Assembly: GCF_002252675.1 (NCBI RefSeq)
Contig: NZ_NQKY01000008.1
Coordinates: forward strand, 1 to 46,227
Source: Synechococcus sp. BO 8801
GTDB taxonomy: Bacteria > Cyanobacteriota > Cyanobacteriia > PCC-6307 > Cyanobiaceae
Length of the DNA: 46,227 nucleotides
Direction: 5' to 3'
The notes beneath the pieces were generated by a model that was not told the origin of the DNA, did no database searches, and worked only from the letters and a program-made list of their open reading frames with translations. The position numbers and the translations under genes were made by a program. Below, piece by piece: positions 25,037-32,708 of the stretch. Each line of letters opens with the position of its first letter. Positions within the stretch are counted from its first letter, which is position 1.

Positions 25037-25096
25037 TCAACGTTGAAAAATTCAACGCTGAATTGATTTACGCAGAAAGGTTCAACGCTGACAGCT
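25037..25096 (+). repeat. Four-unit 15-bp tandem array
   Basis: Units start at 25037, 25052, 25067 and 25082, exactly 15 bases apart, with heads TCAACGTTGA, TCAACGCTGA, TTTACGCAGA and TCAACGCTGA. The first head is a perfect 10-bp palindrome; the third matches the consensus at seven of ten positions. The array lies in a relatively AT-rich part of the 257-base gap between the PLP enzyme gene and a small membrane protein. One plus-strand frame reads FNAEL-IYAER-FNADS, the A(D/N)Lxx-like pattern of pentapeptide-repeat proteins, so it may be a remnant of such a gene, or a set of iteron-like binding sites. No intact gene is supported in the gap. Confidence 0.6.
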
Positions 25097-25151
25097 CCAG
25101 AGGAAACAATCAGCGGAACGATTCAGCCCGGAGAGACTTCCGTTCTTCGTC

Positions 25152-25340
25152 TCAGTTGCTGGAGATCACCTGGCCCACCACCACGGCTGCCACGGCCGAG
25201 AACAGGGTGATGCCGAGGGCCGTCAGGGGGCTCTGGCCCTGGGCCACCGCCAGGGTGGTGATCACGCCGGCACCGAGGCTGGCCACGGCGAGCTGGGAGG
25301 TGAGTTCGCTGCCGGAGCGGGGGCTGGGGCTCGGGGTCAC
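25152..25340 (-). CDS. Small membrane protein of unknown function (62 aa)
   Basis: I do not recognise the family. The product has a Ser/Pro-rich N-terminus (TPSPSPRSGSE) followed by two hydrophobic stretches, LAVASLGAGVITTLAVA and LTALGITLFSAVAAVVVGQVI, which would make a membrane hairpin. GTG 25340 is the only start candidate before an in-frame TAG 30 bases upstream. The gene is isolated, with an inverted repeat (25379-25393) 39 bases before its start. Support is moderate: the hydrophobic pattern is coherent and the composition fits coding sequence, but it is short. Confidence 0.6.
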   Translation of the reverse strand: MTPSPSPRSGSELTSQLAVASLGAGVITTLAVAQGQSPLTALGITLFSAVAAVVVGQVISSN

Positions 25341-25378
25341 GGCGGCTTCGTCACGATTGATGGCCTGACGCTACGGGC

Positions 25379-25393
25379 GATGAATCGTTCATC
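25379..25393. promoter_or_regulatory. Inverted repeat upstream of the small membrane protein gene
   Basis: GATGAA-TCG-TTCATC is a perfect 6-bp inverted repeat with a three-base centre, in the 160-base gap 25341-25500. It could be an operator for the minus-strand small gene that starts at 25340. Elsewhere in the same gap, minus-strand GAAAGT (25487-25482) can pair with ACTTTC (25476-25471) 14 bases past the ycf46 stop; it lacks a T-run, so it is at best a weak terminator or 3'-end stabiliser. GTTACCA (25414) and GTTACAT (25445) recall half-sites of the RpaB box but lack its spacing. Confidence 0.3.
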
Positions 25394-25500
25394 ACCGCCA
25401 GCACGGCGAAGCTGTTACCAGGCGTGGTTGTTCTTCATGAAGCCGTTACATCGGGCCCCATCGATGCATTGAAAGTCTTCCACTTTCGTGGTGATTCGCC

Positions 25501-26991
25501 TCAGGAAGCCCGCCCGGCCCCTGAGGCCGGCCGTGCCCGGCCGCTGCTGGCCCAGCTGCGCAGGGCCTCCAGCTGCTCCCGGGCCGTGCGCGAGAGGGGC
25601 ACCACCTGGCTGGCCGCCGCGATCAGGTCGGCTTCCCCGAGCTCGCGGCCCTCGCCGAAGGCCAGGTGCATGGCCTCGATCACGGTCTGCTCCAGTTCGG
25701 CGCCGGAGAAGTCGGCGGTGCGGTCCACCAGCACCTCCAGGGGGATGGCATGGCGGGGCCGCCGCCGCCGCAGCTGAAGATCCAGGATCGCCCGGCGCTC
25801 CTCCGCATCGGGCAGCTCCAGCAGGAAGATCTCGTCGAAGCGGCCCTTGCGCAGCAGTTCCGCCGGCAGCCGCTCCACGGCGTTGGCGGTGGCCACCACG
25901 AACACGGCGCTGCTCTTCTCCGCCATCCAGGTGAGCAGGCTGGCCAGCACGCGCTGGCTGGTGCCGCCGTCGCTGCGGCCGTCGCCACCGCCGAAGCCCT
26001 TGTCGATCTCGTCGATCCAGAGCACACAGGGGGCCATGGCCTCGGCCCGCTGGATCATCTCCCGGGTGCGGGCCTCGCTGGCCCCCACCAGGCCGGCGAA
26101 CAGGCGGCCCACGTCGAGCCGCAGCAGGGGCATGGCCCAGCTGTGGGCGATCGCCTTGGCGGTGAGCGACTTGCCGGTGCCCTGGGGGCCGATCAGCAGC
26201 ACTCCCCGGGGCAGGGGCAGGCCGTAGCGCTGGGCCTCCTCGCTGAAGGCTCGGTGGCGCTGCTCCAGCCAGTGCTTCAGGGTTTCCAGTCCGCCGATGT
26301 CGGCCGGGGTGGCTTCGGTGGGGCAGTACTCCAGCAGTTCGCTGCGGGCGATGGCCTGGCGCTTCTCCTCCAGCACCTCCGCCAGGTCCTCGATGCCCAG
26401 CTGCCCCCGCCGGGCCAGGGCCCGGGCCGCCAGCTGGCGCACCCGCTGCTCGCTCAGCCCGTGGCAGGCGGCGGTGAGCTGCTCGAGCACCCCAGGCTCC
26501 AGCGGCTGGCCGCTGGCCTCGGCGATGGCCCGCAGCAGGCGGCCGATCTCCCCGGCCTCGGGCAGGGGCAGCTCCAGCAGGGTGACGCTGTCCTCCAGCT
26601 CCCGCGGCAGCTGCCATTCCGGGGCGCTGATCACCAGGGTGTGGGGCACCTGGCGCAGGCCCGCGGCCAGGTTGCGCAGGCGCCGGCAGACGCCGGGATC
26701 GTCGGCGTAGCGGTGGAAGTCCTTGAGCAGCAGGATCGCCCCCTGCTCGGCCGGCAGCCCGTCGAGGGCGCCGAGGGCCGCCATCGGCTGCCGCACCGCC
26801 TGCCCCTCCAGGCCCGGGGAACCGCTCAGCCCGCCGATGAAGTCCCAGCGCAGCAGGGTGCGGCCCCCCAGGCGCTGGGCGGCCCGCTCCAGCAGACCCT
26901 CCACCCGCTCCTCTTCGAGGCTGCGGATCCAGAGGATCGGCGTGCGGGAGCGGATCAGAAGATCCAGCTGATCGCCCAGGTCGTGGACCAT
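25501..26991 (-). CDS. ycf46: Ycf46-type AAA ATPase
   Basis: Ycf46 proteins are AAA ATPases conserved in cyanobacteria and some plastids; their targets are not well defined, with a link to CO2 use reported for cyanobacterial homologues. The 496-residue product has an N-terminal domain (about 1-220) unlike a second ATPase, then the AAA module: GVLLIGPQGTGKSLTAKAI with Walker A at 268-275, CVLWIDEIDKGFGG as Walker B, VVATANAVERLPAELLRKGRFDEIF with sensor 1 and arginine finger, and DFSGAELEQTVIEAM as sensor 2 region. ATG 26991 lies three bases beyond the DUF177 stop, making it the last gene of the rpmH-to-ycf46 block. The C-terminus is Ser/Arg/Ala-rich and probably disordered. Confidence 0.92.
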   Translation of the reverse strand: MVHDLGDQLDLLIRSRTPILWIRSLEEERVEGLLERAAQRLGGRTLLRWDFIGGLSGSPGLEGQAVRQPMAALGALDGLPAEQGAILLLKDFHRYADDPGVCRRLRNLAAGLRQVPHTLVISAPEWQLPRELEDSVTLLELPLPEAGEIGRLLRAIAEASGQPLEPGVLEQLTAACHGLSEQRVRQLAARALARRGQLGIEDLAEVLEEKRQAIARSELLEYCPTEATPADIGGLETLKHWLEQRHRAFSEEAQRYGLPLPRGVLLIGPQGTGKSLTAKAIAHSWAMPLLRLDVGRLFAGLVGASEARTREMIQRAEAMAPCVLWIDEIDKGFGGGDGRSDGGTSQRVLASLLTWMAEKSSAVFVVATANAVERLPAELLRKGRFDEIFLLELPDAEERRAILDLQLRRRRPRHAIPLEVLVDRTADFSGAELEQTVIEAMHLAFGEGRELGEADLIAAASQVVPLSRTAREQLEALRSWASSGRARPASGAGRAS

Positions 26992-26994
26992 GGC

Positions 26995-27483
26995 TCAGCG
27001 CAGGGAGCGGAGCGCCGCCCAGCGGGGGTCACCGTCCCCATCGCCGTCGGCGTCGGCGCTGGGCAGCGGCGGGCCGGGGCAGTCGGGGCCGCAGCGGTTC
27101 ACCAGGGGCAGCTGCAGGCTGAGCTGCTCGAACAGCCAGCGCTCCGGATCGAAGCTGCTCCCCGGATCGAGGCACTCCACCGGATCCTCGGCCGCGAACA
27201 CCACCTCCTCCTCTTCGGGGCCGGCCACGGCGATCTCCAGCAGCTCCCGGGCCGTGGCGGCCAGGGCGTGGTTGTAGGTCTGCAGGCAGCGGTCGCAGCA
27301 GAGGGTGACGATCGTCTCGGCCGTGCCCTCCACCTCCAGCACCGTGCCGTGGTGAAGGGCCCGCACCCGGCCGCGCACGGGGGTGAGGCTGGCCAGGCCA
27401 GCGATGGCCTGGTCGACCGGCCAGGTGCGGCCCTCGCCCAGCAGCCGCAACTCCTGCAGGGGCAGCGGCTGCAGCCGGGTCAT
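26995..27483 (-). CDS. DUF177 (YceD) family protein
   Basis: DUF177/YceD proteins are linked to 23S rRNA accumulation in bacteria and plants. The 162-residue product has the typical beta-rich N-terminal part ([19 protein letters not shown]) and two cysteine pairs, [10 protein letters not shown] and NRCGPDCPG, that fit the family's metal-binding or structural cysteines, with the acidic [23 protein letters not shown] between them. An Asp/Gly repeat ([10 protein letters not shown]) near the C-terminus is low complexity. ATG 27483 overlaps the yidC stop by four bases. In other bacteria yceD precedes rpmF; here it is tied to yidC, as in related cyanobacteria. Confidence 0.85.
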   Translation of the reverse strand: MTRLQPLPLQELRLLGEGRTWPVDQAIAGLASLTPVRGRVRALHHGTVLEVEGTAETIVTLCCDRCLQTYNHALAATARELLEIAVAGPEEEEVVFAAEDPVECLDPGSSFDPERWLFEQLSLQLPLVNRCGPDCPGPPLPSADADGDGDGDPRWAALRSLR

Positions 27484-28619
27484 TTCTTGGTCTTGGGTTC
27501 GAAGGGCAGGCGGCCGCCAGCGCTGCCGCCGCCGGCCGTGGCGGTGGCCGGCTGCTGGGCGAGCTGCTTGTCGAGGATCGCCTGCAGGTTGTCGGGCAGG
27601 GCCTCACGGGTGAGCAGGAAGGTCTGGACGCCCTGGAACACGTTGGCGACCACCATGTAGAGCAGCACCCCCGCGGGCAGCGGGAAGAACAGGAACATGG
27701 CCGTGATCATCACCGGCGTGATCTTGTTGGCCGTCGCCTGCTGGGGGTTGGCGGGCATGCCCATGCCCGAGAGCAGCTGGGAGGCGAACAGGGTGGCGCC
27801 GAAGGCCCCCACCAGGATGGCGATGTCCCAGTTGACGGCGCCATCGGTGTAGAAGCCCACCTGCCCCAGGGCCTTGATGAACAGGAAGCCGCTGCGGGCC
27901 GCCAGGCCGGGGATGCGGGCCTCGACGGTGGCGTCGCCGGGGGCCAGGGCCGTGATCCTGCCCTGGTCATCCACCTTCACCACGCTCTCGCCCTTGGTCA
28001 CCACCCAGCTGGGGGTGAAGCTGTCACCATGTTCCACGGTGCCCAGCAGGGAGGCGAAGCTGGTGCCGTCCTTGCCGTGCAGCTCCACCTGGGTGCTGTC
28101 ACCGACACCGAGCTTGGTGCCGCCCTCGAGGCTGGCGATCACCGGCACGTGCTCGGTTTCGCTGATGAAGATCGAGTGGCTGGCACTGTTGAAGGGCTTG
28201 GCCTCCACCGCGGCGATCTCCTCGGCAGGGAGCACCTTGAGGTTGATCGCGTAGGGGACGTCGGCGAAGGGGGACCCCCGCAGGGTGGCGAACAGGGCGA
28301 AGAGGATCGGCATCTGCACCAGCAGGGGCAGACAGCCCGAGAGGGGACTGCCGAACTCCTTCATCAGACCGCCCAGCTCCTCCTGCTGCTTCTGGGGGTT
28401 GTTGGCGTACTTGGCCTTGATCTCCGCCTGGCGCTGCTGCATCACGGGCTGGGCGATGCGCATGCGCCGGGCGCTGCGGATCGAGCCGGCGCTCAACGGG
28501 AACAGGGCGAGGCGGATGACCACGGTGAGGGCCACGATCGCGAGCCCATAGCTCGGAACCAATCCGTAGAAGAAATCGAGGATCGGGAGCAGCAGGTTGT
28601 CGGAGATGTAGCCGATCAC
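27480..28619 (-). CDS. yidC: YidC/Oxa1 membrane protein insertase with a Big2-like insertion
   Basis: YidC inserts proteins into plasma and thylakoid membranes, alone or with SecYEG. The 379-residue product has the Oxa1 core: helix 1 [20 protein letters not shown] with the groove arginine, the cytoplasmic coiled hairpin (50-90), [22 protein letters not shown], and C-terminal helices [20 protein letters not shown] and [20 protein letters not shown]. Between helices 2 and 3, residues 160-248 resemble a Big2 immunoglobulin-like domain: [41 protein letters not shown]. In YidC topology this loop faces the periplasm or lumen. It is translationally coupled to the DUF177 gene and sits in the rpmH-rnpA cluster. 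Confidence 0.95.
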   Translation of the reverse strand: MIGYISDNLLLPILDFFYGLVPSYGLAIVALTVVIRLALFPLSAGSIRSARRMRIAQPVMQQRQAEIKAKYANNPQKQQEELGGLMKEFGSPLSGCLPLLVQMPILFALFATLRGSPFADVPYAINLKVLPAEEIAAVEAKPFNSASHSIFISETEHVPVIASLEGGTKLGVGDSTQVELHGKDGTSFASLLGTVEHGDSFTPSWVVTKGESVVKVDDQGRITALAPGDATVEARIPGLAARSGFLFIKALGQVGFYTDGAVNWDIAILVGAFGATLFASQLLSGMGMPANPQQATANKITPVMITAMFLFFPLPAGVLLYMVVANVFQGVQTFLLTREALPDNLQAILDKQLAQQPATATAGGGSAGGRLPFEPKTKK

Positions 28620-28694
28620 GGCAGGGGTGCGCTGGGGTGGTGGATCTCGGCTGCCAGTGTGCCCGACCGGGGCGACCGGATGGGGGTCCGGTGG

Positions 28695-29159
28695 TCAGGC
28701 GCTTTCACGGGCCGGGGGGGCGAAGCCGGCGGCACCGGTGGCTCCGGAGCTGCGGGAGGCGGCCTTGCCGCGGCTCTCGCGCTGCTCCTCGATGAAGGCC
28801 TCGAGCTCCCGGAAGCGCGGCACCGCCCGCATTTCGAGCTTGGCGCCGTCGTTGAGCACCACCACCATGTCGCCCCAGGCGCCGAAGCCCCGTGGCACCG
28901 AGCGCACCTCGCGGATCTGGCTGTAGACCACCTGGGTGCGGTCACGGCCGAGCCAGCCGCCGCTGACGCTGATGCGCCGGCTGGTGATGCGGAAGCGCAG
29001 CCACAGGGCCCGGACGATGGCTCCCACGGCAAAGGGGATGCCGATCAGGGTGAGGCCGAACAGCAGGTTGATGATCAGGTCGCCCCTGGCGGGACCGCCC
29101 TCGTAGAAGACCGTCTCATTGATCTCGAGTTTGTTCTCCACCCTGTCCTCCGGGGTCAT
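28695..29159 (-). CDS. PH domain-like membrane protein
   Basis: A 154-residue protein with a short N-terminus, an apparent membrane hairpin DLIINLLFGLTLIGIPFAVGAIVRALWL, and a bacterial PH-like domain: RFRITSRRISVSGGWLGRDRTQVVYSQIREV and WGDMVVVLNDGAKLEMRAVP. The YxxQIxxV-type core is typical of the bPH2 family. Function is unknown, but it is regularly placed between rnpA and yidC in cyanobacteria. ATG 29159 overlaps the rnpA end by 44 bases; a GTG at 29141 would reduce that overlap. The C-terminus is Ser/Arg-rich and low complexity. The 75 bases to yidC hold no other feature. Confidence 0.82.
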   Translation of the reverse strand: MTPEDRVENKLEINETVFYEGGPARGDLIINLLFGLTLIGIPFAVGAIVRALWLRFRITSRRISVSGGWLGRDRTQVVYSQIREVRSVPRGFGAWGDMVVVLNDGAKLEMRAVPRFRELEAFIEEQRESRGKAASRSSGATGAAGFAPPARESA

Positions 29160-29556
29160 CGAGCAATCCTGCCTGGCGCAGCAGCTGGGCGCATTCTCCC
29201 AGCAGCTGGTCCTCGCTGCGCTCGAGGCAGCCGGGCTTGAGGGTGATCAGCAGCCACAGGGGCTGGCTCGGGGCCGGCGGGTGACGCCGCAGATGGTCGT
29301 GGAAGAGGCGCCGCAGGCGGTTGCGACGCACCGCCAGCTTGCTCACCTTGCTGCTGACCACGATCCCGCAGCGCCAGGGGCTGGCGGTGGGGGGCGTGCT
29401 GGAGGTCCCGGAGAGGGGCGTACCGGGGGGCAACAGGGACGGCTCCGCCGCCAGGACCCGGAGCAGCAGCCCCGGTCCCTGGTAGCGACGTCCCTGGCGG
29501 TACAGACGATCGAAGACCCGTCGGCCCTTCAGCCGGTGCTGCTGCGGCAGGGCCAC
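29116..29556 (-). CDS. rnpA: RNase P protein component
   Basis: RnpA helps the catalytic RNA of RNase P remove 5' leaders from tRNA precursors. The 146-residue product begins LPQQHRLKGRRVFDRLYRQGRRYQG and has the signature VSSKVSKLAVRRNRLRRLFHDH with the RNR motif. A variable Pro/Ser/Thr-rich insertion (about residues 38-60) and a Gly/Gln-rich C-terminal tail make it slightly longer than the usual 120 residues. It follows rpmH by 18 bases. The tail overlaps the PH protein gene. Confidence 0.94.
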   Translation of the reverse strand: MALPQQHRLKGRRVFDRLYRQGRRYQGPGLLLRVLAAEPSLLPPGTPLSGTSSTPPTASPWRCGIVVSSKVSKLAVRRNRLRRLFHDHLRRHPPAPSQPLWLLITLKPGCLERSEDQLLGECAQLLRQAGLLDDPGGQGGEQTRDQ

Positions 29557-29574
29557 GGACCTTCCCGGCCGGCC

Positions 29575-29712
29575 TCAGACCGCCAGGCGGGCTCGGCCGC
29601 GGCGACGGCGGGTGCGGATCACGCGACGGCCCGTGTGGGTGCGCATCCGCACCCGGAAGCCGGACACGCGCTTGCGCTTGCGGCTCGTTCCTTCAAGGGT
29701 GCGCTTCGTCAT
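29575..29712 (-). CDS. rpmH: 50S ribosomal protein L34
   Basis: L34 is a small basic protein that binds 23S rRNA. The 45-residue product starts [20 protein letters not shown] and continues with [20 protein letters not shown], the typical Arg-rich L34 sequence in its cyanobacterial form. Only 28 bases separate it from the DUF2808 gene upstream on the same strand, so its promoter may lie in the end of that gene. It opens the rpmH-rnpA-PH-yidC-DUF177-ycf46 series. Confidence 0.96.
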   Translation of the reverse strand: MTKRTLEGTSRKRKRVSGFRVRMRTHTGRRVIRTRRRRGRARLAV

Positions 29713-29740
29713 GCTGCTGCTTGCTCAGTGGGTCACCCTA

Positions 29741-30376
29741 TCAGTTGGTGTTGTTGGGCACGATCTGGATCAGCCAGCTGCCCAGGTAGCCCGAGACCGG
29801 GATGTCGCCGGGGGCCTGGGCCAGGGCGTTGAACTGATACATGCCGGCGTTGAACGGGTTGAACACGTTCATGTAGACACCGATCGTGTCCTTGTCGGAC
29901 ACGGGGGTTTCCGGAAAGATCTCGATGGATCGCCCGTTCTCCGACACCTCGATCGTGGCGGGGATCGTTTCCAGGCAGCGGGTTCTCTTGAGCATCCCGC
30001 CCTCACTCATCCGGCACAGCTTCACCTGCTTCGGATCGATCTTGGTGTCGAAGTGGCTGGGAACACTGATGCTCAGCTTGAGGATGGCCGTCTTGCGATC
30101 CTTCGGCCGCAGCATCAGGTAGTACTCCGCCCGCTGCATGCGGACGGTGTCGGTGGTGAAGAAGTAGAGCTTGCGGTAGTCCTTGTTGTTCTCCCAGCGG
30201 AACTCCATCAGGCCGGGCGTGCCCTGGGCGATGGACGGGGTGGTGGCGACAGGGGAGAGGACGGTGGCGGTGGCGACGGCCAGCGCTCCGAGGCCGGCGG
30301 TGCCCAGATGGCCGATCAGGGCCAGGGGCTGGGACCGCTCGCGCGGGAAGGACGGCATGGCTGGGAGGAACTTCAT
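29741..30376 (-). CDS. DUF2808 secreted protein
   Basis: DUF2808 proteins are exported proteins of unknown function found mainly in cyanobacteria. The 211-residue product has a long N-terminal leader with a hydrophobic stretch (GTAGLGALAVATATVLSPVA) and a likely cleavage site near SIAQG, residues 48-52. The mature part is beta-rich: LMEFRWENNKDYRKLYFF, AEYYLMLRPKDRKTAILKLSI and IEVSENGRSIEIFPETPV, the last close to the family pattern in which a phosphate or metal is not evident. Base composition is lower in GC than the flanking genes. A shorter start at an internal ATG (MPSFPRERS) is possible. It lies 38 bases after aroH. Confidence 0.83.
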   Translation of the reverse strand: MKFLPAMPSFPRERSQPLALIGHLGTAGLGALAVATATVLSPVATTPSIAQGTPGLMEFRWENNKDYRKLYFFTTDTVRMQRAEYYLMLRPKDRKTAILKLSISVPSHFDTKIDPKQVKLCRMSEGGMLKRTRCLETIPATIEVSENGRSIEIFPETPVSDKDTIGVYMNVFNPFNAGMYQFNALAQAPGDIPVSGYLGSWLIQIVPNNTN

Positions 30377-30414
30377 GCTGAAAGTCTCAACACGCCCGTG
30401 CGTCTGCCGCGCCT

Positions 30415-30831
30415 TCAGTGGTCGGCGGGGGAGCTGGCTGGGGCCGAAGGCTGGCCCGCATCAGCCCGGTCGGGCCTCAGCCGCGCCGCCTCCCGCAGAT
30501 AGGGGTGGACCTCCTCCCGGCCGGCATCCAGCCAGGCGTGGGCCAGGAGCCGGATACAGCGGGGCAGGTCTCCGGCCACCGCCATCTGCTGGCAATCCAG
30601 CAGGGCGACCCGGCCCCAGTCGGCCCGGCGCCGGGCGATGGCGGCCGGGAAGCAGGCGTCCAGATCGGCGGTGACGGAGAAGGTCACCGACAGCACCCGG
30701 TCCCCCGCCAGGTCGTTGCGCTGCAGCAACTCCTCGATCAGCTCCGCCACGGCCTCCGCGATCGCTTCGCCGGTGTTGGCGCTGGCGGTGGTGGCTCCCC
30801 GCAGGGCCCTCAGCTCGAGACCAGGCTTCAT
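30415..30831 (-). CDS. aroH: Chorismate mutase, AroH type
   Basis: AroH converts chorismate to prephenate for phenylalanine and tyrosine synthesis. The 138-residue product has the N-terminal LRALRGATTASANTGEAI with the active-site arginine, EELLQRNDLAGDRVLSVTFSVTADLDACFPA, and LLDCQQMAVAGDLPRCIRLL with Cys and Arg residues at the positions used in the trimeric B. subtilis enzyme. A low-complexity tail follows HPYLREAARLRPD. It begins four bases after sppA and is probably translated from the same message. Confidence 0.95.
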   Translation of the reverse strand: MKPGLELRALRGATTASANTGEAIAEAVAELIEELLQRNDLAGDRVLSVTFSVTADLDACFPAAIARRRADWGRVALLDCQQMAVAGDLPRCIRLLAHAWLDAGREEVHPYLREAARLRPDRADAGQPSAPASSPADH

Positions 30832-30835
30832 GACG

Positions 30836-31648
30836 TCAGGGGCGATGGAGCCAGAGGGGCTGGCCGCTCCAGGCCAGCTCCAGGCTCAGGGACTGGGAGA
30901 GCTGCTGCATCAGTGTGCTGCCCGGCAGCAGCCCGAGCAGCTTCCTGGGCGGTTTGCCGAAGCTGACCGTCCGGGCCTTCTCCGGATCCAGCCCCGCCAG
31001 CTCCGCCGCCAGGCGGCGGGCGCTCTCCTCGTCCCCCAGGACATCCACCAGGCCGAGTTCCAGGGCCTGGGCGCCGCTGAACACGCGCCCGTCGGCGAAG
31101 CCGCGCACCACGTCCGGCTCCAGGCCCCGGCCAGCGGCCACCGCGGCCACGAACTGGCCGTAGCTGGCGTCGATCAGCTCCTGCAGCAGCTGTCGTTCCG
31201 CCTCGGAGAGGGCGCGGTCGGGAGAAAGGATGTCCTTGTAGAGGCCGCTCTTGACGGTTTCGAAGCGGATGCCGATCCGCTTCAGCAGCCGCGACAGATC
31301 ATTGCCCCGCAGGATCACGCCGATCGAGCCGGTGATGGTGCCGGGATTGGCGACGATCTTCTCCGCCGCCACACCCACATAGACGCCGCCGGAGGCGGAG
31401 ATGTTGCCGAAGCTGGCCACCACCCGGCAGCCCTTCTCCCGCAGCCGCATCAGGGCCGCATGGATCTCCTGGCTGTCGCCGACGGTGCCGCCGGGAGTGT
31501 CGATGCGCAGCAGCAGGGCGGGGCACTCCCGCTGCTGCACCTGCTCGATGGCCTTCAACACCCGGACACGGGTGCCCCCGGCGATCGGCCCCTCGATGGC
31601 GATGCGCGCCAGGGTTCGTCGGGACTTGCGGCACCAGGGCCAGGGCAT
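30836..31648 (-). CDS. sppA: SppA, signal peptide peptidase (short type)
   Basis: SppA cleaves leftover signal peptides in the membrane; cyanobacterial SppA1 is also linked to thylakoid remodelling in strong light. The 270-residue product has one S49 domain: LLLRIDTPGGTVGDSQEI, then SFGNISASGGVYVG with nucleophile Ser86, VANPGTITGSIGVI, and TVKSGLYKDILSPDR with the general base Lys138. A basic N-terminus and no long leader helix suggest peripheral attachment or very short anchoring. ATG 31648 is the only good start. A terminator-like hairpin lies 28-50 bases upstream on the same strand. aroH is directly downstream. Confidence 0.94.
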   Translation of the reverse strand: MPWPWCRKSRRTLARIAIEGPIAGGTRVRVLKAIEQVQQRECPALLLRIDTPGGTVGDSQEIHAALMRLREKGCRVVASFGNISASGGVYVGVAAEKIVANPGTITGSIGVILRGNDLSRLLKRIGIRFETVKSGLYKDILSPDRALSEAERQLLQELIDASYGQFVAAVAAGRGLEPDVVRGFADGRVFSGAQALELGLVDVLGDEESARRLAAELAGLDPEKARTVSFGKPPRKLLGLLPGSTLMQQLSQSLSLELAWSGQPLWLHRP

Positions 31649-31675
31649 TGTGGAGATGCGCGGTGGCTGGATCTT

Positions 31676-31698
31676 AAAAAGAAGGCCTGGACGGGCCT
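31676..31698 (-). terminator. Terminator-like hairpin in the sppA leader
   Basis: On the minus strand AGGCC (31698-31694) pairs with GGCCT (31687-31683) around a six-base loop, followed by TCTTTTT down to 31676. It lies in the 97-base divergent gap between sppA and the EamA gene, just before sppA in the direction of transcription. It could attenuate sppA or block antisense transcription coming out of the EamA gene. The stem is only five pairs. Confidence 0.35.
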
Positions 31699-31745
31699 GC
31701 TCGCCGCCCTCCGCCCCTCCACCGCCGCCCCAGGACTCACGCCCC

Positions 31746-32708
31746 ATGCCCCGGACCCTGCGCTGGGTGTTGATGCTCCTGCCCTTCGCCCTCTGGGGCA
31801 CCGCGATGGCGGCGATGAAGCCGCTGCTGGGTGGGGCGTCGCCGGCGATGCTGGCCAGTCTGCGGCTGCTGCCGGCCGGGGTGGTGCTGCTGCTGGCGGC
31901 CCGCCTGCTGGGGCGTTCCTGGCGGGTCGATCCCGTGGATTGGCCCTGGCTGCTGCTGTTCGCCGCCGTCGACGGCAGCCTGTTCCAGGGGCTCCTGGCC
32001 CGGGGGCTGGGCGAGACCGGGGCGGGCCTGGGTTCGGTGCTGATCGACTCCCAGCCCCTGCTGGTGGCCCTGCTGGCCCGCACCCTGTTCGGCGAGGCGA
32101 TCAACCCGGTGGGCTGGCTGGGCCTGCTGATCGGCCTGCTGGGGATCCTCTGCCTGGGAGTGCCGGGGGAGGTGCTGCGCCACTGGTGGCTGCAGGGGCC
32201 CCCGGCCCTGCATGGGCAGGCCTGGAGCCACGGCGAGGCCTGGATGCTGGCGGCGGCGGCGGCGATGGCGCTGGGCACCGTGCTCTGCCGCTTTGCCACC
32301 CGCCGCAGCGATCCGGTCGCCGTCACCGGCTGGCACATGCTCCTGGGCGGTGTGCCCCTGCTGCTGGTGGCCGGCGGGGAGGCGCTGCTCCGCCCGGAGA
32401 CGGTGAGCTTCTGGCCCCACTGGAGCCCGCTGGAGTGGGGCCTGATGGCCTACGCGGCCCTGCTCGGCAGTGCCCTGGCCTATGGCCTGTTTTTCTGGTT
32501 CGCCAGCAGCGGCGACCTCACCGGCTTCACCGCCCTCACCTTCCTGACGCCGGTGTTCGCGGTGCTCTGCGGGGTGCTGCTGCTGGACGAGCGGCTGGGG
32601 CCGCTGCAGTGGCTGGGGGCGTCCCTGGCCCTGCTTTCGGTGCTGCTGATCAACCAGCGCGGCCGGCTCTGGCAGCCGGGCGGGCGGACGGAGCCGGTGC
32701 CGCCATGA
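31746..32708 (+). CDS. EamA/DMT-family transporter
   Basis: Drug/metabolite transporters of this group export metabolites across the plasma membrane; the substrate is unknown. The 320-residue protein has ten predicted helices in two EamA repeats. The first starts WVLMLLPFALWGTAMAAMKPLL, the second AWMLAAAAAMALGTVLCRFA; each repeat ends with a conserved segment, the second with LTPVFAVLCGVLLLDERLGPLQWLGASLAL, where the Glu and the Leu-Gly pattern are typical. ATG 31746 gives the natural N-terminus, and the frame before it overlaps sppA antisense. It overlaps the glycosyltransferase gene by four bases (ATGA). Confidence 0.92.
   Translation: MPRTLRWVLMLLPFALWGTAMAAMKPLLGGASPAMLASLRLLPAGVVLLLAARLLGRSWRVDPVDWPWLLLFAAVDGSLFQGLLARGLGETGAGLGSVLIDSQPLLVALLARTLFGEAINPVGWLGLLIGLLGILCLGVPGEVLRHWWLQGPPALHGQAWSHGEAWMLAAAAAMALGTVLCRFATRRSDPVAVTGWHMLLGGVPLLLVAGGEALLRPETVSFWPHWSPLEWGLMAYAALLGSALAYGLFFWFASSGDLTGFTALTFLTPVFAVLCGVLLLDERLGPLQWLGASLALLSVLLINQRGRLWQPGGRTEPVPP

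Noticed and set aside
24940-25368. A 142-codon plus-strand gene containing the 15-bp array
   Set aside because: Only the short repeat segment looks protein-like; the rest is unlike any family and overlaps the better-supported minus-strand small membrane protein. Kept only as a repeat observation.
25414-25451. RpaB (HLR1) site from GTTACCA and GTTACAT
   Set aside because: The half-sites are 31 bases apart; the known box has direct repeats separated by two bases.
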